A stretch of DNA of 64,000 nt from Apophysomyces variabilis. Its lineage: Eukaryota > Mucoromycota > Mucoromycetes > Mucorales > Mucoraceae. A model generated the notes under the pieces. That model made no database searches, was not told the origin of the DNA, and saw nothing but the letters and a program-made list of their open reading frames with translations. The position numbers and the translations under genes are program-made. Shown here one piece after another: positions 26,341-38,127 of this stretch (within the stretch, counting starts at the first letter, position 1; the number at the start of each line of letters is the position of its first letter). The DNA lies in the NCBI GenBank assembly GCA_002749535.1, contig MZZL01000405.1, positions 745,599 through 809,598 of the forward strand, in the 5' to 3' direction.

Positions 26341-29300
26341 ATGTTGCCAAACTCCCGAATCGTTAGGTCGCCATCGCCCAATAACCAACATCAACCAACA
26401 GGACAAATAACATTCATTTCACGTTTCGTCTCACCACAACAAGAACTTCAGACAGAACTAACTCCCTCTCCCTCTCCACCTTCGACACCCTCATCCTCTT
26501 CTTCCGCTCCCATGGGCATACATACACTTCCTCCTATCGGCCAAAAAGTAAAACGGAAACCAGTAGTAACAGAAAATGGAACTATCTTTACAAATCCATC
26601 CATTTCTGCCACTGATTATGATATACGACGCACTCACACAGAATTCACGATACAAGATGAAAGAAAGGCACGTCTTAATAAACAACAAAGCCAAAGAGAT
26701 ATTTATTCTTGTTCTTCTTTTTTTGTTATATCTTTCCAGGCTCAGCCTAAAGGTGGAACCATGCGAGGTCTTGGTAAACTATTTAAAAAACTAGGCATGG
26801 TAATTGATGATGATCAACGACAATCTTATTCATCTTCATAATCTCTAGTCATACGAAGAAGATCTGGTAGACGACCATTCTTCTCAAGTACGACCTATTG
26901 CCGTATCCAATGAACCAACAATTGCACGAGCTACGCGTATCCATCACAATATACCGCTTGCACCAGCTCCGCCCATCAGCGAAATCTCGTCGCCCTTTCT
27001 TACCCCTGATCCTCCAATTGCTGTCTCACCTTCGTTTTCCAAGTCGAGCGATCCTTTGCAATTTCATGACAAATCTCATCAAACCGATATACTATCTCGA
27101 ACATATCAGTCTAACGCATACCCGGCAGTCAACGCCACTCCTACGACTACTTTTAATACTAATATATGTAACTCTAACCAAATGGATCGTACCGATGCAA
27201 ACAATAATTGCTTGAAACATTCTTCAAAAATACTCAATGAAAACTGTCGTTTATTGCAGCCTGCTGGTGACTACGATCCACCGGAAACGGACAAAAGGTC
27301 TTCCCATCAAAGTCGAGACACAGTACGAACGGTAGAGGATACGAATGACCGCTCTCGCTGGTCGAATGCATCGACACGGAAATCGTCCGGATCAAACTCG
27401 ATCTATAGCACATTTGGCCCAGAATCATGCCCTTCATACGAATGTGTTTTGGATGATAAAGATGCTCAAGAAAACGAATCTGAAAAAAAACTATCGCAGA
27501 TTGTAGCAGAAAACACCCAACGACGAAATCCAGCTCGCCTTGTCACGGAAACAGATAAAGACAACTACAAACTTAGGTTACCAGGCACATTTGTGCAAGA
27601 TACTGAGACTGAAGATGATACCGATACCGATACTGACACTGATGGTGACGACAATAATGAAACCGATGACGATGACGACGATATCTTCGTGGATGCTACA
27701 GGCCCATCTCAGGAGGAAGTTGAAAGAGAAAGAAAGGAAGCACGGTTGTCAAAGCGACTAAGCGGTGGACACTATGGTAGTGCCGGCGGCTTATTGTTCA
27801 GTATTGTTCCGCCTACACCAACCGTTAAGAGTCAGCATCGCCGCAGTCGCCCACCTCCTGAAGACGTCGCGCAGTCTATGCTCAAGTGGAAGCGGCAAAG
27901 CAGTGGAAAAGTTTCGGCTAAAAGTGCTGATCAAGAGTCTCTTACGGTTGTGATTGAAACAGAGGATGAGCTATTGGTACCTCATAAGAACGCTGTAGAC
28001 GCAAAGACAGATGGAAAGGCAAACCAATCATTAACAAGATCAAACTCACTGATGCCAACGCCGTCATCATCTGTTGACCTGAAAAATCGTCGTTCATCAC
28101 TAAATTCCTTTTCGGATGTATTCTCCAAAGATGTTTGGACCGTGCCTGATCTGCATATTGATCTCTCTTATACTTCCGATAATAATACAGCTAATTCTTC
28201 CATGACTACTGAAACGTCCGATGAGCAGGATAGCTGTGAAATCTCTGCTGCGGAAGAGGCATCCCGCCGGCTATGGGAAGAAGATGAATCATTCGTACCA
28301 AGAGAACAAATTGCCGAGTGGCTAGGCCAAGGGTACAATATCGTACAAGATCTTGCCTTTCTTTCTAGGAAAGTGAACAGACACTAACGAAATTTGACCT
28401 CGTAGAAAACCACTGAACGCAAAAGCGCTTATGTGCTACATGGAAAATTTTCAATTTCATTCCATGCGTTTAGATGATGCTTTCAGGTACGCTTGTGAAG
28501 CCAAGGTTATTCAGTGCTAAACAAAGGATTTGCAGGAAACTTTGTAGTAAATTGTATTTTAAGGCAGAAGCTCAGCAAATAGATCGTATTTTAGAAGTAT
28601 TCGCAAAACGATTTTGGCGATGCAATTCTAATTGCATTTTTGGAAGCGCAGGTAGTATGAATTTGTATCGTATTGATCAAAATCTAACGTTAAGCCATAA
28701 CCTCAGATGTCGTTTATGCTGTTGTATACTCGCTTCTGCTGCTAAATACCGATCTCCATGTTGCTCAAGGAAACCATGTCCGCATGACTCGTCAAGCTTT
28801 TGTAAAGAATACAATGTCTACAATCCACGATCAGCAACAGGGCAGTCATAGAAATGCATCAGTCCAATTATCAAAGGCCTGGGAAGCAGATATGGAAATA
28901 TGTCTAAAGGTACGGGGAAATCATAGAACAAAAGCTTCATATAACTTCCTTAGGAGCTATATCTTTCGGTCAAACAACATCAGATTTTGCAACCATTATC
29001 TAACCGCTCAAGCAATAAATCAACTACTCTCGAAAAACGTGTCAGTCTTTTAGGCGGCCGAAGAGTAGCTGATATGAAACGAAGCATGGGTGCGATGATG
29101 GGAAAGGCAGTGAGAGAAAGCATGCTCCTTTCCGAAGATGTACAAGTAAACGAGAATTCCGTAGTTAACATGACGATACTCATAACTGTATTAGCCACGG
29201 CCAAGTACGAGTTCAGGATGGCAGCGTCCATCATCTCCCCCTCCGTCTCGTTCACCGCGCCGAGAATCTTTCTCTTCTATTGCTTCCAGCAAGTCATTTA

Positions 29301-30505
29301 ATTCAATTGCTGCACGCGGAGCAGGAGGAGGCGCTCCAGCAACCCTCTCTCCTAATTATCAACCAATGATGCAGTTTATGGATACCCATTCCGCTGCGCT
29401 GTTCAGTAGTCAACCACCTTATTTAAAGGAAGGGGTTGTCGTCCGAAAGCATCTGCTGGAGAAAGCAAACCAAAAAGCAAAACATCGAGAATGGCGTGAA
29501 ATCTTCTTGATTGTCGGTCAAGGCGAGCTTAAAATGTACGCTCTGCAGGGGAACACGTCGGATTCGGAACGAAAAAGTATGCTACGCGCTAGTAGTGCCA
29601 GTATCGCCAACCTAGCCGAATCGTTCGGCAGAAGCAGCACACATGGTTCAGCATCTTTTGGTGGAGCACAACCGAATAGATGGGCAGTAGGTTTCTTATT
29701 GCTTATGAAAGTCAACATAGTATTTAATTTTGATATAGACGCATTCACATTTGATTGGGACGATCAAACTTAACCATTCCCTCTCTAATGTCCTTCCTCC
29801 ACCTGGCTATAACCGGCAGCGACCTGATGTTTTTGCTATCCAGCAACCGCATGGTGGCGTGTACTTGTTCCAGGCTGCTTCACAGGAGCAGGTCAACGAA
29901 TGGGTAGCTACCTGTAATTATTGGGCAGCCCGGGAAAGCAAAGAGCCACTACAGGGTGGTGTGAGTAACATGGAATATGGATGGGGCTCTTGTCTAAACG
30001 ATGTCATCCTGAATCTGGACGCTGCAGAGAGCGATGGAGCGATTACAGGGCGTTGCTTGCAAGACGCTGACACAGTTACGGTGTACGATTGGCGCGCACC
30101 GACACCTCCCATGGTATCGAGCACATTAGACGAAAAAGAGCAATATGAGACGCTACAAAAGCACCTGACAAATCTTAATGCTGAAATCAATGAGCATCGC
30201 GAGTTGAAGAAAAAGATACTGATTAAGGCAAGTTTTAGCTAAATCCTTTATATAATTTTTCTCATTCCTAAACTTAGTTTCCGAGCAAAAGTCAGAACCA
30301 TGCTAAAGTGATGGCTAATTGGGAGTCGAAATCGAAGTATATGCTTCATGAAATCATCAAATACCAAAACTATTGCGACGCTTTGGAAAAGAGTATAGAA
30401 CGACGCAAAGAACGAGAATCAAGTCAGGAAGAAGGAAAATCTTGCGAAAATGATACTGATGGTGCAAGTCAAATAGATGCAAACGCGAATAAATTATTGT
30501 CATAG
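26341..30505 (+). CDS. Sec7-PH ARF guanine-nucleotide exchange factor (EFA6/PSD/Yel1-like)
   Basis: Predicted exchange factor for an ARF GTPase at the plasma membrane. A long low-complexity N-terminal half (Ser/Pro/Thr-rich, with an acidic Asp/Thr run near 27610-27690) precedes the Sec7 domain at about 28290-28900. That domain has VPREQIAEWLGQG, then YMENFQFHSMRLDDAFR, then the segment with the catalytic Glu finger (FKAEAQQIDRILEVFAKRFW), then LLLNTDLHVAQG. A PH domain follows at about 29420-29950 with the fungal signature LPPPGYNRQRPDVFA, YLFQAASQEQVNEWV and CNYWAARESKEPL. The end is coiled-coil. The start (ATG 26341) is the first ATG of the open frame. Several introns; the coding details of the first, near 26670-26740, are uncertain. 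Paralogue identity within the Sec7-PH group is not certain. Confidence 0.88.
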
Positions 30506-31164
30506 TCTAACATGTATTTGGTAATGTTCATAATCAATCTTTGTAATATCTCTATTCTGCATTAAAAACGCCTCAAACACGGCCGTAGCTATCATTAAAA
30601 AACAGTTTGGTGGGTATTGTTTTGCTCTTGTTTCCTTTTTCCTGTTTTTCCCCAAACGATACATGTATACAAAGCGGCAAGGGACAGGTTGATCTCCGTA
30701 GCCAAAAAAAAAGAAAAGCATTCTGCACGGCAACTATATGGAGTCACAATATCGATGCAGTGTCTCTAATGGTTTTTGCGCCAGCTAAAAAGTCCTTTTA
30801 CGACAGCTTTGGCTTTGGACTTCTCTTTTTCACAGGTGCAGACTTTGCAGGAGCCCTCTCCCTTTGGTTCTTGTTGTCCTATCCATAGCTATAATGGATA
30901 CTCTCACTACTCCGACAATGTCTAAATAGGTAAGTTGGACTTTTAAACACGGACTTATATAATACGAGATTAAGCAATTTTAACTCAGTTCCTTAATACA
31001 ATGAACAATGCCGAGCTTCTATGATCCGCTACGGAGAAATCTCTCCATTATAGAAGGCAATTACAAATCAGTTAATACAGAGCACAATCCATAATCACAG
31101 TCCTGTCCATCTAGACCCAGAGATATTTAAGTGTAAAAGAGTAATGTTTTTATTTGAATAAACA
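30506..31164. other. Intergenic stretch without recognised gene
   Basis: AT-rich sequence downstream of the Sec7-PH gene. A hydrophobic open frame at 30607-30888 has no similarity and is probably chance. Confidence 0.4.
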
Positions 31165-31380
31165 TCATCCTACATTGAGTCTCGCGTATATTGCTTGTTT
31201 CTTTTTCTCATCAGATAAAACATTACACTTGTAGTACAACTTAACGTAATTCTGAACTGATTCCTTTTTCCATACCCACTTCTCTACCTGCAGCTGCTGC
31301 AGACTTTCCTTCATACGTCATTAGATTGAGCAACATAGCTAACTGTTCGTCAGTGTAATTCCGGTATGCACTGCGCTTAT
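31165..31380 (-). pseudogene. Relic of a transposase N-terminal helix-turn-helix region
   Basis: On the minus strand about 70 codons read as a homeodomain-like DNA-binding module: YRNYTDEQLAMLLNL, then GKSAAAAGREVGM, then (after a one-base frameshift near 31265) QNYVKLYYKC and LSDEKKKQAIYARLNVG. The pattern YTDEQ...aA...G is common at the N-terminus of Tc1/mariner-like transposases of Mucoromycota. No catalytic domain follows. A decayed fragment; family assignment is by motif memory. Confidence 0.55.
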
Positions 31381-31797
31381 TTTGCGAAGGCGAACTTTAA
31401 TCGCCCTTCGAAAATTTTGTTGCGAGTCGCTTGCAAGCACGCTTATAGAAGCATTGCTATTGCACGTTCAACAAATTGTAACGGACTATAGCAAAAGTGA
31501 TGGATGAAATATTATATGAAGCTGATCCAGAATTTTCAATGCAAGGCGCGGTATCTTACAGACAACTATCATAAATGTGCGGATGGACAAATCGTTCCTT
31601 ATCTGACTGTACCTTGGGCAAGGTCAATGATAATCAGCTAATTTTATGTGAAGCCTGTCTTTGGGCGACTGTTAGTTTACACTGTCCTGTAGGATAGATG
31701 TTGTTATTACAAGAAAAAAAAATGGTTTAATGTGAGTACATCTGAGCGTTATCATCCTTTCTTCCTTTTTATTTCTTCTTTTACTGTTGAACTTGTC

Positions 31798-33845
31798 ATG
31801 GATGATTTTGCGTTTTATATGCATTCGCTTATCTGATCTTTTTCATATTGTCTCTGACCGCCTGGACAGTCAAAGACTACATCTAGAGGAAAAAGGAAAA
31901 AAAAAACCGCTGGGGTGGAATTGCAGAAGCAGCTACAGGAGAGGGAAAGGTTGAAAAAAGGTACGTACACATCCTCATAAAAGAAAGTTAACTGACAGCA
32001 ACCAACCTCAGCAAACTAGTCGTAGTGTAATTCTTGTGGACTCTGGGGGCATCAAAGCATGAAGTGCAAAACTATGTCAAACGAAAGAAGTCAAAGGTTT
32101 ACAATGCAGACTGCTACATAGGGTATCACGCTTAAAGTATTCCCAATAGCTGGTACTAAGCGGACGCGCCAGCCAGAAGTTCAGAATGTGGCGCTCAAAA
32201 AAGCAAAGAAAACGGGTGGAGCGAGTAAGCAAGCAAGTTCCAGTAATACGGCCTTTATAGCAAATCCATGTCCTGCATGTGGTTCCACTGAACACAGAAG
32301 TACCCGAGCGAAGAGTTGCCCGTGACACACCAAGTCGACCGAGGAGATCCTAGAAGATCAACTCAGGAAAGGTTTCGAAACATTCATTCAAAAAGCTCCT
32401 CTATATTCCATTGTCGTTGAAGCACATCGAGATCAGTCCCGAAGAAAAGTTCAAGAGCTTTCACAATATACGAGAGAAGTGATTGCAAGAACTCAACTGT
32501 TTGTCAACCGGTATTACACTTGATCATGATGTAATTCCACCCATTGTTTCACTCAAATTTTCTTCTATCCGGTTACGCAACTTGTGCGCAACAAATCAAT
32601 GACAACTAAAAATGATAAAATGGCAACAGATCTTAGCAGCTTTTGGAGAGAATTTCGTGACAGGCACCCTCAGATGCAACAAACACCCAGCAGACAACTA
32701 AGATCATCTGATGTATTGTCAGAAGGTTGTGTATTGCTGGCCACATGCTGTTCAAACAATATAATGGAAAATTTTGAAACTCGGTGCGTTCATTTGTTGA
32801 ACATAAGCTGTCAGTAGCGTTTCCGGTATGTATCGTGTTTTGCCATATCTGAACTAAGTTTCATCGTATATAGAGTATGAAGAAAACAGATACAAAATAT
32901 TGCATCGGAATATGCCTTCGAACGCATCGCTGGTGGATCTCCTCAATGGCCTAATTCAGTCGAGCCGGATTTGCCGTTAGTGGCGATTGCCGACAAGATT
33001 TGTGATGATTTAGAGGCACTGACGCCCAGAATTTTCCAGTATTGGCAGCATTTTACGGGCCCGACATGGCTGAGAAGGGTTTCAACAATTACCAAGGAGT
33101 ACAACGAACTCGTAAAGAGCTCATTAATGTTTTAGTCAACAGTGGAAAGAAGTACTGTAAGCAACGGCGAATAAAGACTCGAAAGAATGGACGAAAGAGG
33201 AGGAAGAAGATGCTGAAACGGCGAGGACAAAAGAAGCTGAAATAGCGATCGGGGTTAGAGACTAAGTGCAAAGTACTGAAATAATGATATTAACGAAATC
33301 TTCTAAGCTAGACCACAAGAGTCTGCAATCAGATCAACCCAAAATAAACCGCACCCAAGCGCAAAGAAATGGCATCCCAAGGAGTTTCAAGCAAGCAAAA
33401 AAAATACCATTAATTGTATTCGGATCAGCAATATTTAGTGCGAGTGAACATGCGTCAAAAAAGGGCAACGTGCTGCGTTAGTGAACACCTGTTGGAAAAT
33501 GCTGAAGAAAAGAGAAAGGAGAGGGGAATTGATTGCAACAACAGTCGATGAATTTTACACGTCTCAGGTTTGTTGTCTTTTGCTTCGTATGTATCCTCAT
33601 GGTTTATCTATAGGTGTGCAACAGCTGCCTTCAGAGAGGGCTGGAGAAAGTCACCACATCCGATTATGTGTCCCATCATGGTGTAGTAGTTTGCAAACAC
33701 TGCCGTACACTATGGCAACGGGACATTAATTCGGCAAAAAACATGTTCTACATTGCAAACTCGGTTTGGTGTGGACAAGGTCGCCCCATAGAATTCCGCC
33801 GTCCCGCTAAAAACGATATCGCCACTACGAATGTGGTTTCCTCGT
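31798..33845 (+). pseudogene. Fanzor (eukaryotic TnpB-like RNA-guided nuclease) copy A, pseudogene with RuvC-I deleted
   Basis: The frame starts at ATG 31798, but the Trp codon found in copy B is a TGA here. Two zinc knuckles are readable (CNSCGLWGHQSMKCK near 32030, CPACGSTEHRSTRAKSC near 32270), then ARTQLFVNRYY, SDVLSEGCVLLATCCSNN, and ADKICDDLEAL. At about 33025 the sequence jumps directly to AAFYGPDMAEKGFNNYQG: the stretch encoding the RuvC-I Asp in copy B (about 200 codons) is missing. Next come IVFGSAIFSAS, a stop, ATTVDEFYTSQ (candidate RuvC-II Glu), an intron, and a complete zinc ribbon (CNSC...CKHC) with the RuvC-III block LWQRDINSAKNM. Several stops and frameshifts: not functional. 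Confidence 0.75.
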
Positions 33846-34079
33846 AACGAGGATTTAGATTTATACGTCTCGAACGGTAAGTTCAATACTTTAAATTCAC
33901 ATTTTTCTAACGACTGGTCTTTTCACCTTGCCCAACCTTTTCTTGTGCATATCATCTGGGTAAGTAAGAAATTATTATCCTGGAAAAGCAATGTTCTCAC
34001 AAGCCCTTTATCTATATCATTTCCAGTTGACGAAAATTATTTCCCTGAACAACGCAAATCGTTATGCAATAAACAGTAA
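33822..34079 (+). ncRNA. Conserved 3' tail of Fanzor copy A, candidate omega-RNA scaffold
   Basis: Non-coding sequence that remains very similar to the tail of copy B (38128-38396, other strand). It opens with the hairpin CCAC-TACGAAT-GTGG (33822-33836), then a 6-bp hairpin TCCTCG-TAA-CGAGGA (33839-33853) whose loop holds the stop codon. Splice-like motifs follow, also shared with copy B: GGTAAGTTCAATAC, GGGTAAGTA and ATTTCCAG. The homology ends at 34079. In TnpB/Fanzor systems the guide RNA overlaps the 3' end of the nuclease gene, so this is where it would lie. RNA status is inference. Confidence 0.45.
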
Positions 34080-34474
34080 TTAGAGCTCGTGGCCTGGTGT
34101 ATGCACAATTCTTGCCGAACTCGATGTTCACCAGCATCCGGGATCAGATCTATGGCAATACCATGACCCAGATCCGGGAAAGCCCCTACTGGAATGTCTC
34201 GACGCTTTCCCTCCTCAACGAGGCTAGCCACATCAAAGCTGACTCCCTCTTCTTCCTACTTTTTCCTTTTTTCGTTTCCCTTCTATTTCACTACATGATT
34301 TTCCTTATCCCTTTATATTCCTTTTGCCTCACTCTTTCGACCATTTCCCTGCCTCATCCGCAGGGCTTTTGTTCCGCCTTTTTCTTTTTTGAGCGGTCTC
34401 GAGTAAATATGTCTGTCACAGACGCTGTGTTCAAATAGAGATGTTAAATAAAAACCAACGTAATTAGAGCTCGT
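34076..34474 (+). repeat. 369-bp insertion flanked by 15-bp perfect direct repeats
   Basis: GTAATTAGAGCTCGT occurs at 34076-34090 and again at 34460-34474. Between them are 369 bp: a GC-richer 5' part with an open plus-strand frame (VYAQFLPNSMFTSI..., not recognised), a long pyrimidine-rich run (34245-34390), and an A-rich end with AATAAA near 34446-34451. A 15-bp duplication and an A-rich 3' end suit a 5'-truncated non-LTR retroelement or a retrocopy. The repeat contains the last four bases of the Fanzor element, so the insertion came later. Confidence 0.55.
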
Positions 34475-34546
34475 TAAACCTCGGTCGACACCAAAGCTTT
34501 AAAACACCGCGGAATCGCAACTCATCTCTTTCCTACCTTTGCCTTG

Positions 34547-35868
34547 ATGTCTGACGAACAAGTGTTGCCATTAACACCCAACTTGGCAACTATTCATTAC
34601 ATGCGCCGCGCCAGCGGTTTGTTAGACTTGTAATTGTTGATATACCTGATATTTCTCTCTGTTCCTGGTCATTGTACAAAACAACATTCTCTTTTTCTTT
34701 AGACCTGTTCGAACGACTACCACAGCCTTGATTTATTACCATCGATTCAACCGATTTATGGCCCTGCACAAGGGCAGAAAACAGCCTCGAAATGATCAGC
34801 TGGTTGACGAAGCGCTTCCTTTGTACACTAATGAAGAGGTAAAGGAAACACAAAGAAGAAGAGTGAGAAAGAAATAAAAACAAAGAACTAGCGATCCGGG
34901 ACACGGTTGACTTACGCACTTCTATATATGAAAAAACAATAGCTCTTAGCAACAACATGCCTTCATTTAGCATGCAAAGCAACTGAAGTGCCACGTAAAG
35001 TACGAGATCTAGTGAATGTAGGCTATCGGTATTACCACCCAACCGGTCCGAGTCTTCAAGTAGACGATGTAAGAATCGGGATATGTTTCCACACAAAAGA
35101 GCTAATTGTGTTGTTACTTGACAGTTATATTTTAGAATGCGATCTTCGCTAGTGACAAGTGAATTGTTGCTGGTACGGGCACTAGATTACGAACTTGAAG
35201 TGGAATTACCATTCACGTTTTGTCTGAATACGTTACGTGGAATGGGTTTGATCCATTATATCACGGCGCATACGTCGCCAATAAACCCTGGTTGGCAAAA
35301 AGAGATCATGCGACGCATGGAACAAGGTAAAAACATCATGGAAAACAAAAGAAGAAAAACGAGATTTCCCAAGGGAAATAAACAAAATGGAAGCAAAAGC
35401 TCATGGATAATTTCGGGTGCAACCTTAGATATGGAGGATGAACTGAGTGCTATTGGAAGATTAGCATGGATGTTCTTATGGGATGGGCTATGCTCACCCA
35501 AGATTGCATTAATGCATACTATGCCTGGTATTGCATTGGGATGTCTATATCTAGCGTTACGAACGGCTAACGCAGATTTACCGATGACAATGAGTGAGGT
35601 AAAAGAACGACAAAACAAGCATGTTGTTTTGCGCTTTGTCACTAAAAGAAAAAAAAATTTTGGCTTCAGTGGGTGGATATGTGGGGAGCATCAGAGAATA
35701 TGTCAGTACAAGCCGTTCGAGGTCTGTATAAACAGAATTTGGATTATATGTTGGTTGCAGATATTTAGTTTATTTTGTTTTCTTTATTTAGATGTTGTGA
35801 CCGACCTGCTTGAGCTTTACAACCAAACATCATGTGTACAGAATCAGGATAATAGCGAAAACATATAA
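34547..35868 (+). CDS. CCNQ: Cyclin Q (FAM58-type) cyclin-like protein
   Basis: Cyclin of the FAM58/CCNQ group; the animal member activates CDK10. Spliced reading: MSDEQVLPLTPNLATIHY and GLLDLPVRTTTALIYYHRF form the start of the first cyclin fold. Then come LATTCLHLACKATEVPRKVRDL, VNVGYRYYHPTG, SSLVTSELLLVRALDYELEV and LPFTFCLNTLRGM, matching in order the family's RDIINVSNRYFNPSG and SIVQCELLMLRVL segments. The second fold is weaker and carries a Lys/Asn-rich insert (about 35320-35410). The end is VTDLLELYNQTS. Four or so introns; the first donor lies in the codon after GLLD (GTAATTG near 34632). A related cyclin class (C, L, T) is less likely because of the N-x-x-x-RYYxPxG motif. Partner kinase not visible. 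Confidence 0.78.
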
Positions 35869-35990
35869 AAGAAAAAAAAAGTATATAATATGTTGGCCGC
35901 CAGCAACCCGTAATTGGGGAAAAAATTTGGATTAAATCGATTTTGTTTCGTCTCGCTACAGAATGCCCATATTCTCTAATTTGTTTCGTT

Positions 35991-37939
35991 CTAAAGAGCG
36001 TAGTTAGGATCGTCAATTATCCCTGTCAGTCCAAGTAGCAAAAGCAAGGCCATATACATACGTGTTTGGCGTACGTCTGCTTCATCCATTTCGCTATCTT
36101 CTCCGTCCATGTAATCCTCGGCATTGAAGTCTCTTGGAACCTCTATCGGATTCAAAGCGTTCAGCAATTGTTCAGTTACCAAACGTGGATTCTTTTACCT
36201 TGCATTCCCACAGATGGCGCGAACGGCATATTTCGAAGGTTGTCGATGATTTTTGCGCTACACAATTTCTTGCTTAAAAAAATGATTTTTTCGAGAAAAG
36301 AACTTACACAATTTTGTCGATATAGTCCCGTGTATTATGGTTAGTCATATTATTAGATGGTACTTCTAATTTGTACTCGGGACCATAGTATTCAAAATAG
36401 TTGTTATAGGGAAGTTCAGCTGCCATAACCAAGTTAGATAGCGAGAACAATAAGTGTGACATACTTTCTGTCAAATCTTTGCCAACAGCTAATCCCGTTT
36501 CAAATGTCCATGTCCTTGCTACATTTCGGATGGTATATCCACCGCCGCCCACCATAATCATAGGAATATTGAATGATCGTATGAATTCGACACATGCTGC
36601 GTGACCCTTCATCGAAAGGTTGAAGCATCCCAGTCGATCACCAGCTAATGAATCTCCACCACACTGTAGAACTACCGCTCCTGGCCGATACCAATCCATA
36701 ATATGCTGAATAATCTTCATAACCAGATCAAGAAATAAGAAAAGAATCTGATAACATGCCATATTATCTCACTTACTGGTCTGAAAACATTACGATATGT
36801 ATCGTCGTCAATGCCATCTCTTAATGGAACATTTACTGCATAATGCTTTCCTTTTCCCAAACCAGCATCCTAATCACGAAACTTTAAAACTTCGTGTTAT
36901 TTTTGCGCCCTGAACGCCAATTACCCTGATGTCGCCGGTGCCAGGAAAGAATTCCCCGAATTTATGAAATGAACATGTCATGACGCGATCGGTGGTATAG
37001 AACGCTTCTTCAACACCATCACCATGATGGACATCAATATCAACGTATAAGACACGTTGGTGGTATCTAAGGTCATGATTAGGTTGTTGTTAGGTGTGAA
37101 TCGAGGAGCAACCAACCTTAACAGTTCCAAAATACCAAGGACAATATCATTAACATAACAAAACCCTGAAGCTTCCGTCTTTTTTGCGTGGTGCAGACCA
37201 CCAGCCCAATTGACAGCAATGTCTGCTTCCCCACTTAACAGCTTATTGGCGGCACCTGCATAAGTGAAGTTCAGCAGGATCAGCACACTAGTTCATACTC
37301 CGCTATTCTTACCGATCGTCCCGCCTGCCGAAATAGTACAGAATTCAAACAGTCCTTCAAACACAGGGCAATCTTCACCAACATTAACTGCGACATCATG
37401 GATCAAAAGTATAAATAAGTAATATGCATTCTCTTATCCATCACTTACATCGAGCAATGCCTTGTTCCAGTCCTCCATGCTGCATTGCCAGAGACTCCAA
37501 GTTATCTGGGGTAACAGTTTGCAGAAAATTAATGTATTCATCCGAATGAAATCGTGTCATTTGGTAAGCGCTTGCTCTGGTCGGTTTCTGCGCAAAAGCG
37601 TTTCCTTCTTAGTGGAAAGTCTAATCTGTGTGATTCAAGGCACACGTACCACAATGTCCAAATCTTTGTAGAGGCCATAGTTGACTACCATGTTGTGCAC
37701 CATATGCATGCGTTTCGGTTTCATATAATGACCTAGTTCATCGTTGATAAAGATGTGGTTGATCTCCTCGGATTGTTACCTGGTCCATAATTAAAGTTAC
37801 CCACATCGTCTAAGTTTACAAAGGAGACAACGAAAAAGGTCATGCTTCGAATGGCGATCGAAAAACGTGTCGACTTACGGTCATAGAAATAGGATACTCG
37901 TCTTTTGGAACAATTGGCCAGGCTGTAGGAGTTGGACAT
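35991..37939 (-). CDS. HOS2: Class I histone deacetylase, HOS2/HDAC3-like
   Basis: Zn-dependent lysine deacetylase. The start [20 protein letters not shown] (ATG 37939) is spliced to [10 protein letters not shown] and [21 protein letters not shown]. Next come [36 protein letters not shown], the catalytic metal-site block [30 protein letters not shown], the [16 protein letters not shown] loop, and [16 protein letters not shown]. All class I metal ligands and the tandem His are present. The [12 protein letters not shown] and YFYDxDVGNF segments fit HDAC3/Hos2 better than Rpd3. The acidic tail [23 protein letters not shown] is reached through two final introns and ends at 35991. About nine introns. 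Hos2 in yeast is part of the Set3 complex. Confidence 0.9.
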
Positions 37940-38127
37940 GATTATTAGATATAGAGACGATGAATTCTGTCTGGAAGCAAAAAGCTGGGAGGACACTGCA
38001 AGAAAAAGGGATGCTTCCCTGGATACGGTCACTCCATTTTGAAAAGCCCGCTTTTAGCAGTCATAAGATTTAGGGTCATTGAAGCATTTCCAGACTTCCA
38101 GGATTCACACAAGTTGGCATGCTCACT

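Larger units (their letters stand above)
31660..34079 (+). mobile_element. Fanzor element copy A (decayed), including 5' flank and conserved 3' tail
   Basis: Boundaries come from comparison with copy B on the other strand. Similarity starts near 31660 (AAGCCT...GCGACTGT...ACTGTCCT), covers the coding relic and the whole 3' non-coding tail, and ends sharply after CAATAAACAGTAA at 34079. No terminal inverted repeats were seen, which is usual for Fanzor loci. Confidence 0.65.

Noticed and set aside
30607..30888. 93-codon hydrophobic frame
   Set aside because: AT/T-rich translation artefact without motif or codon-use support.
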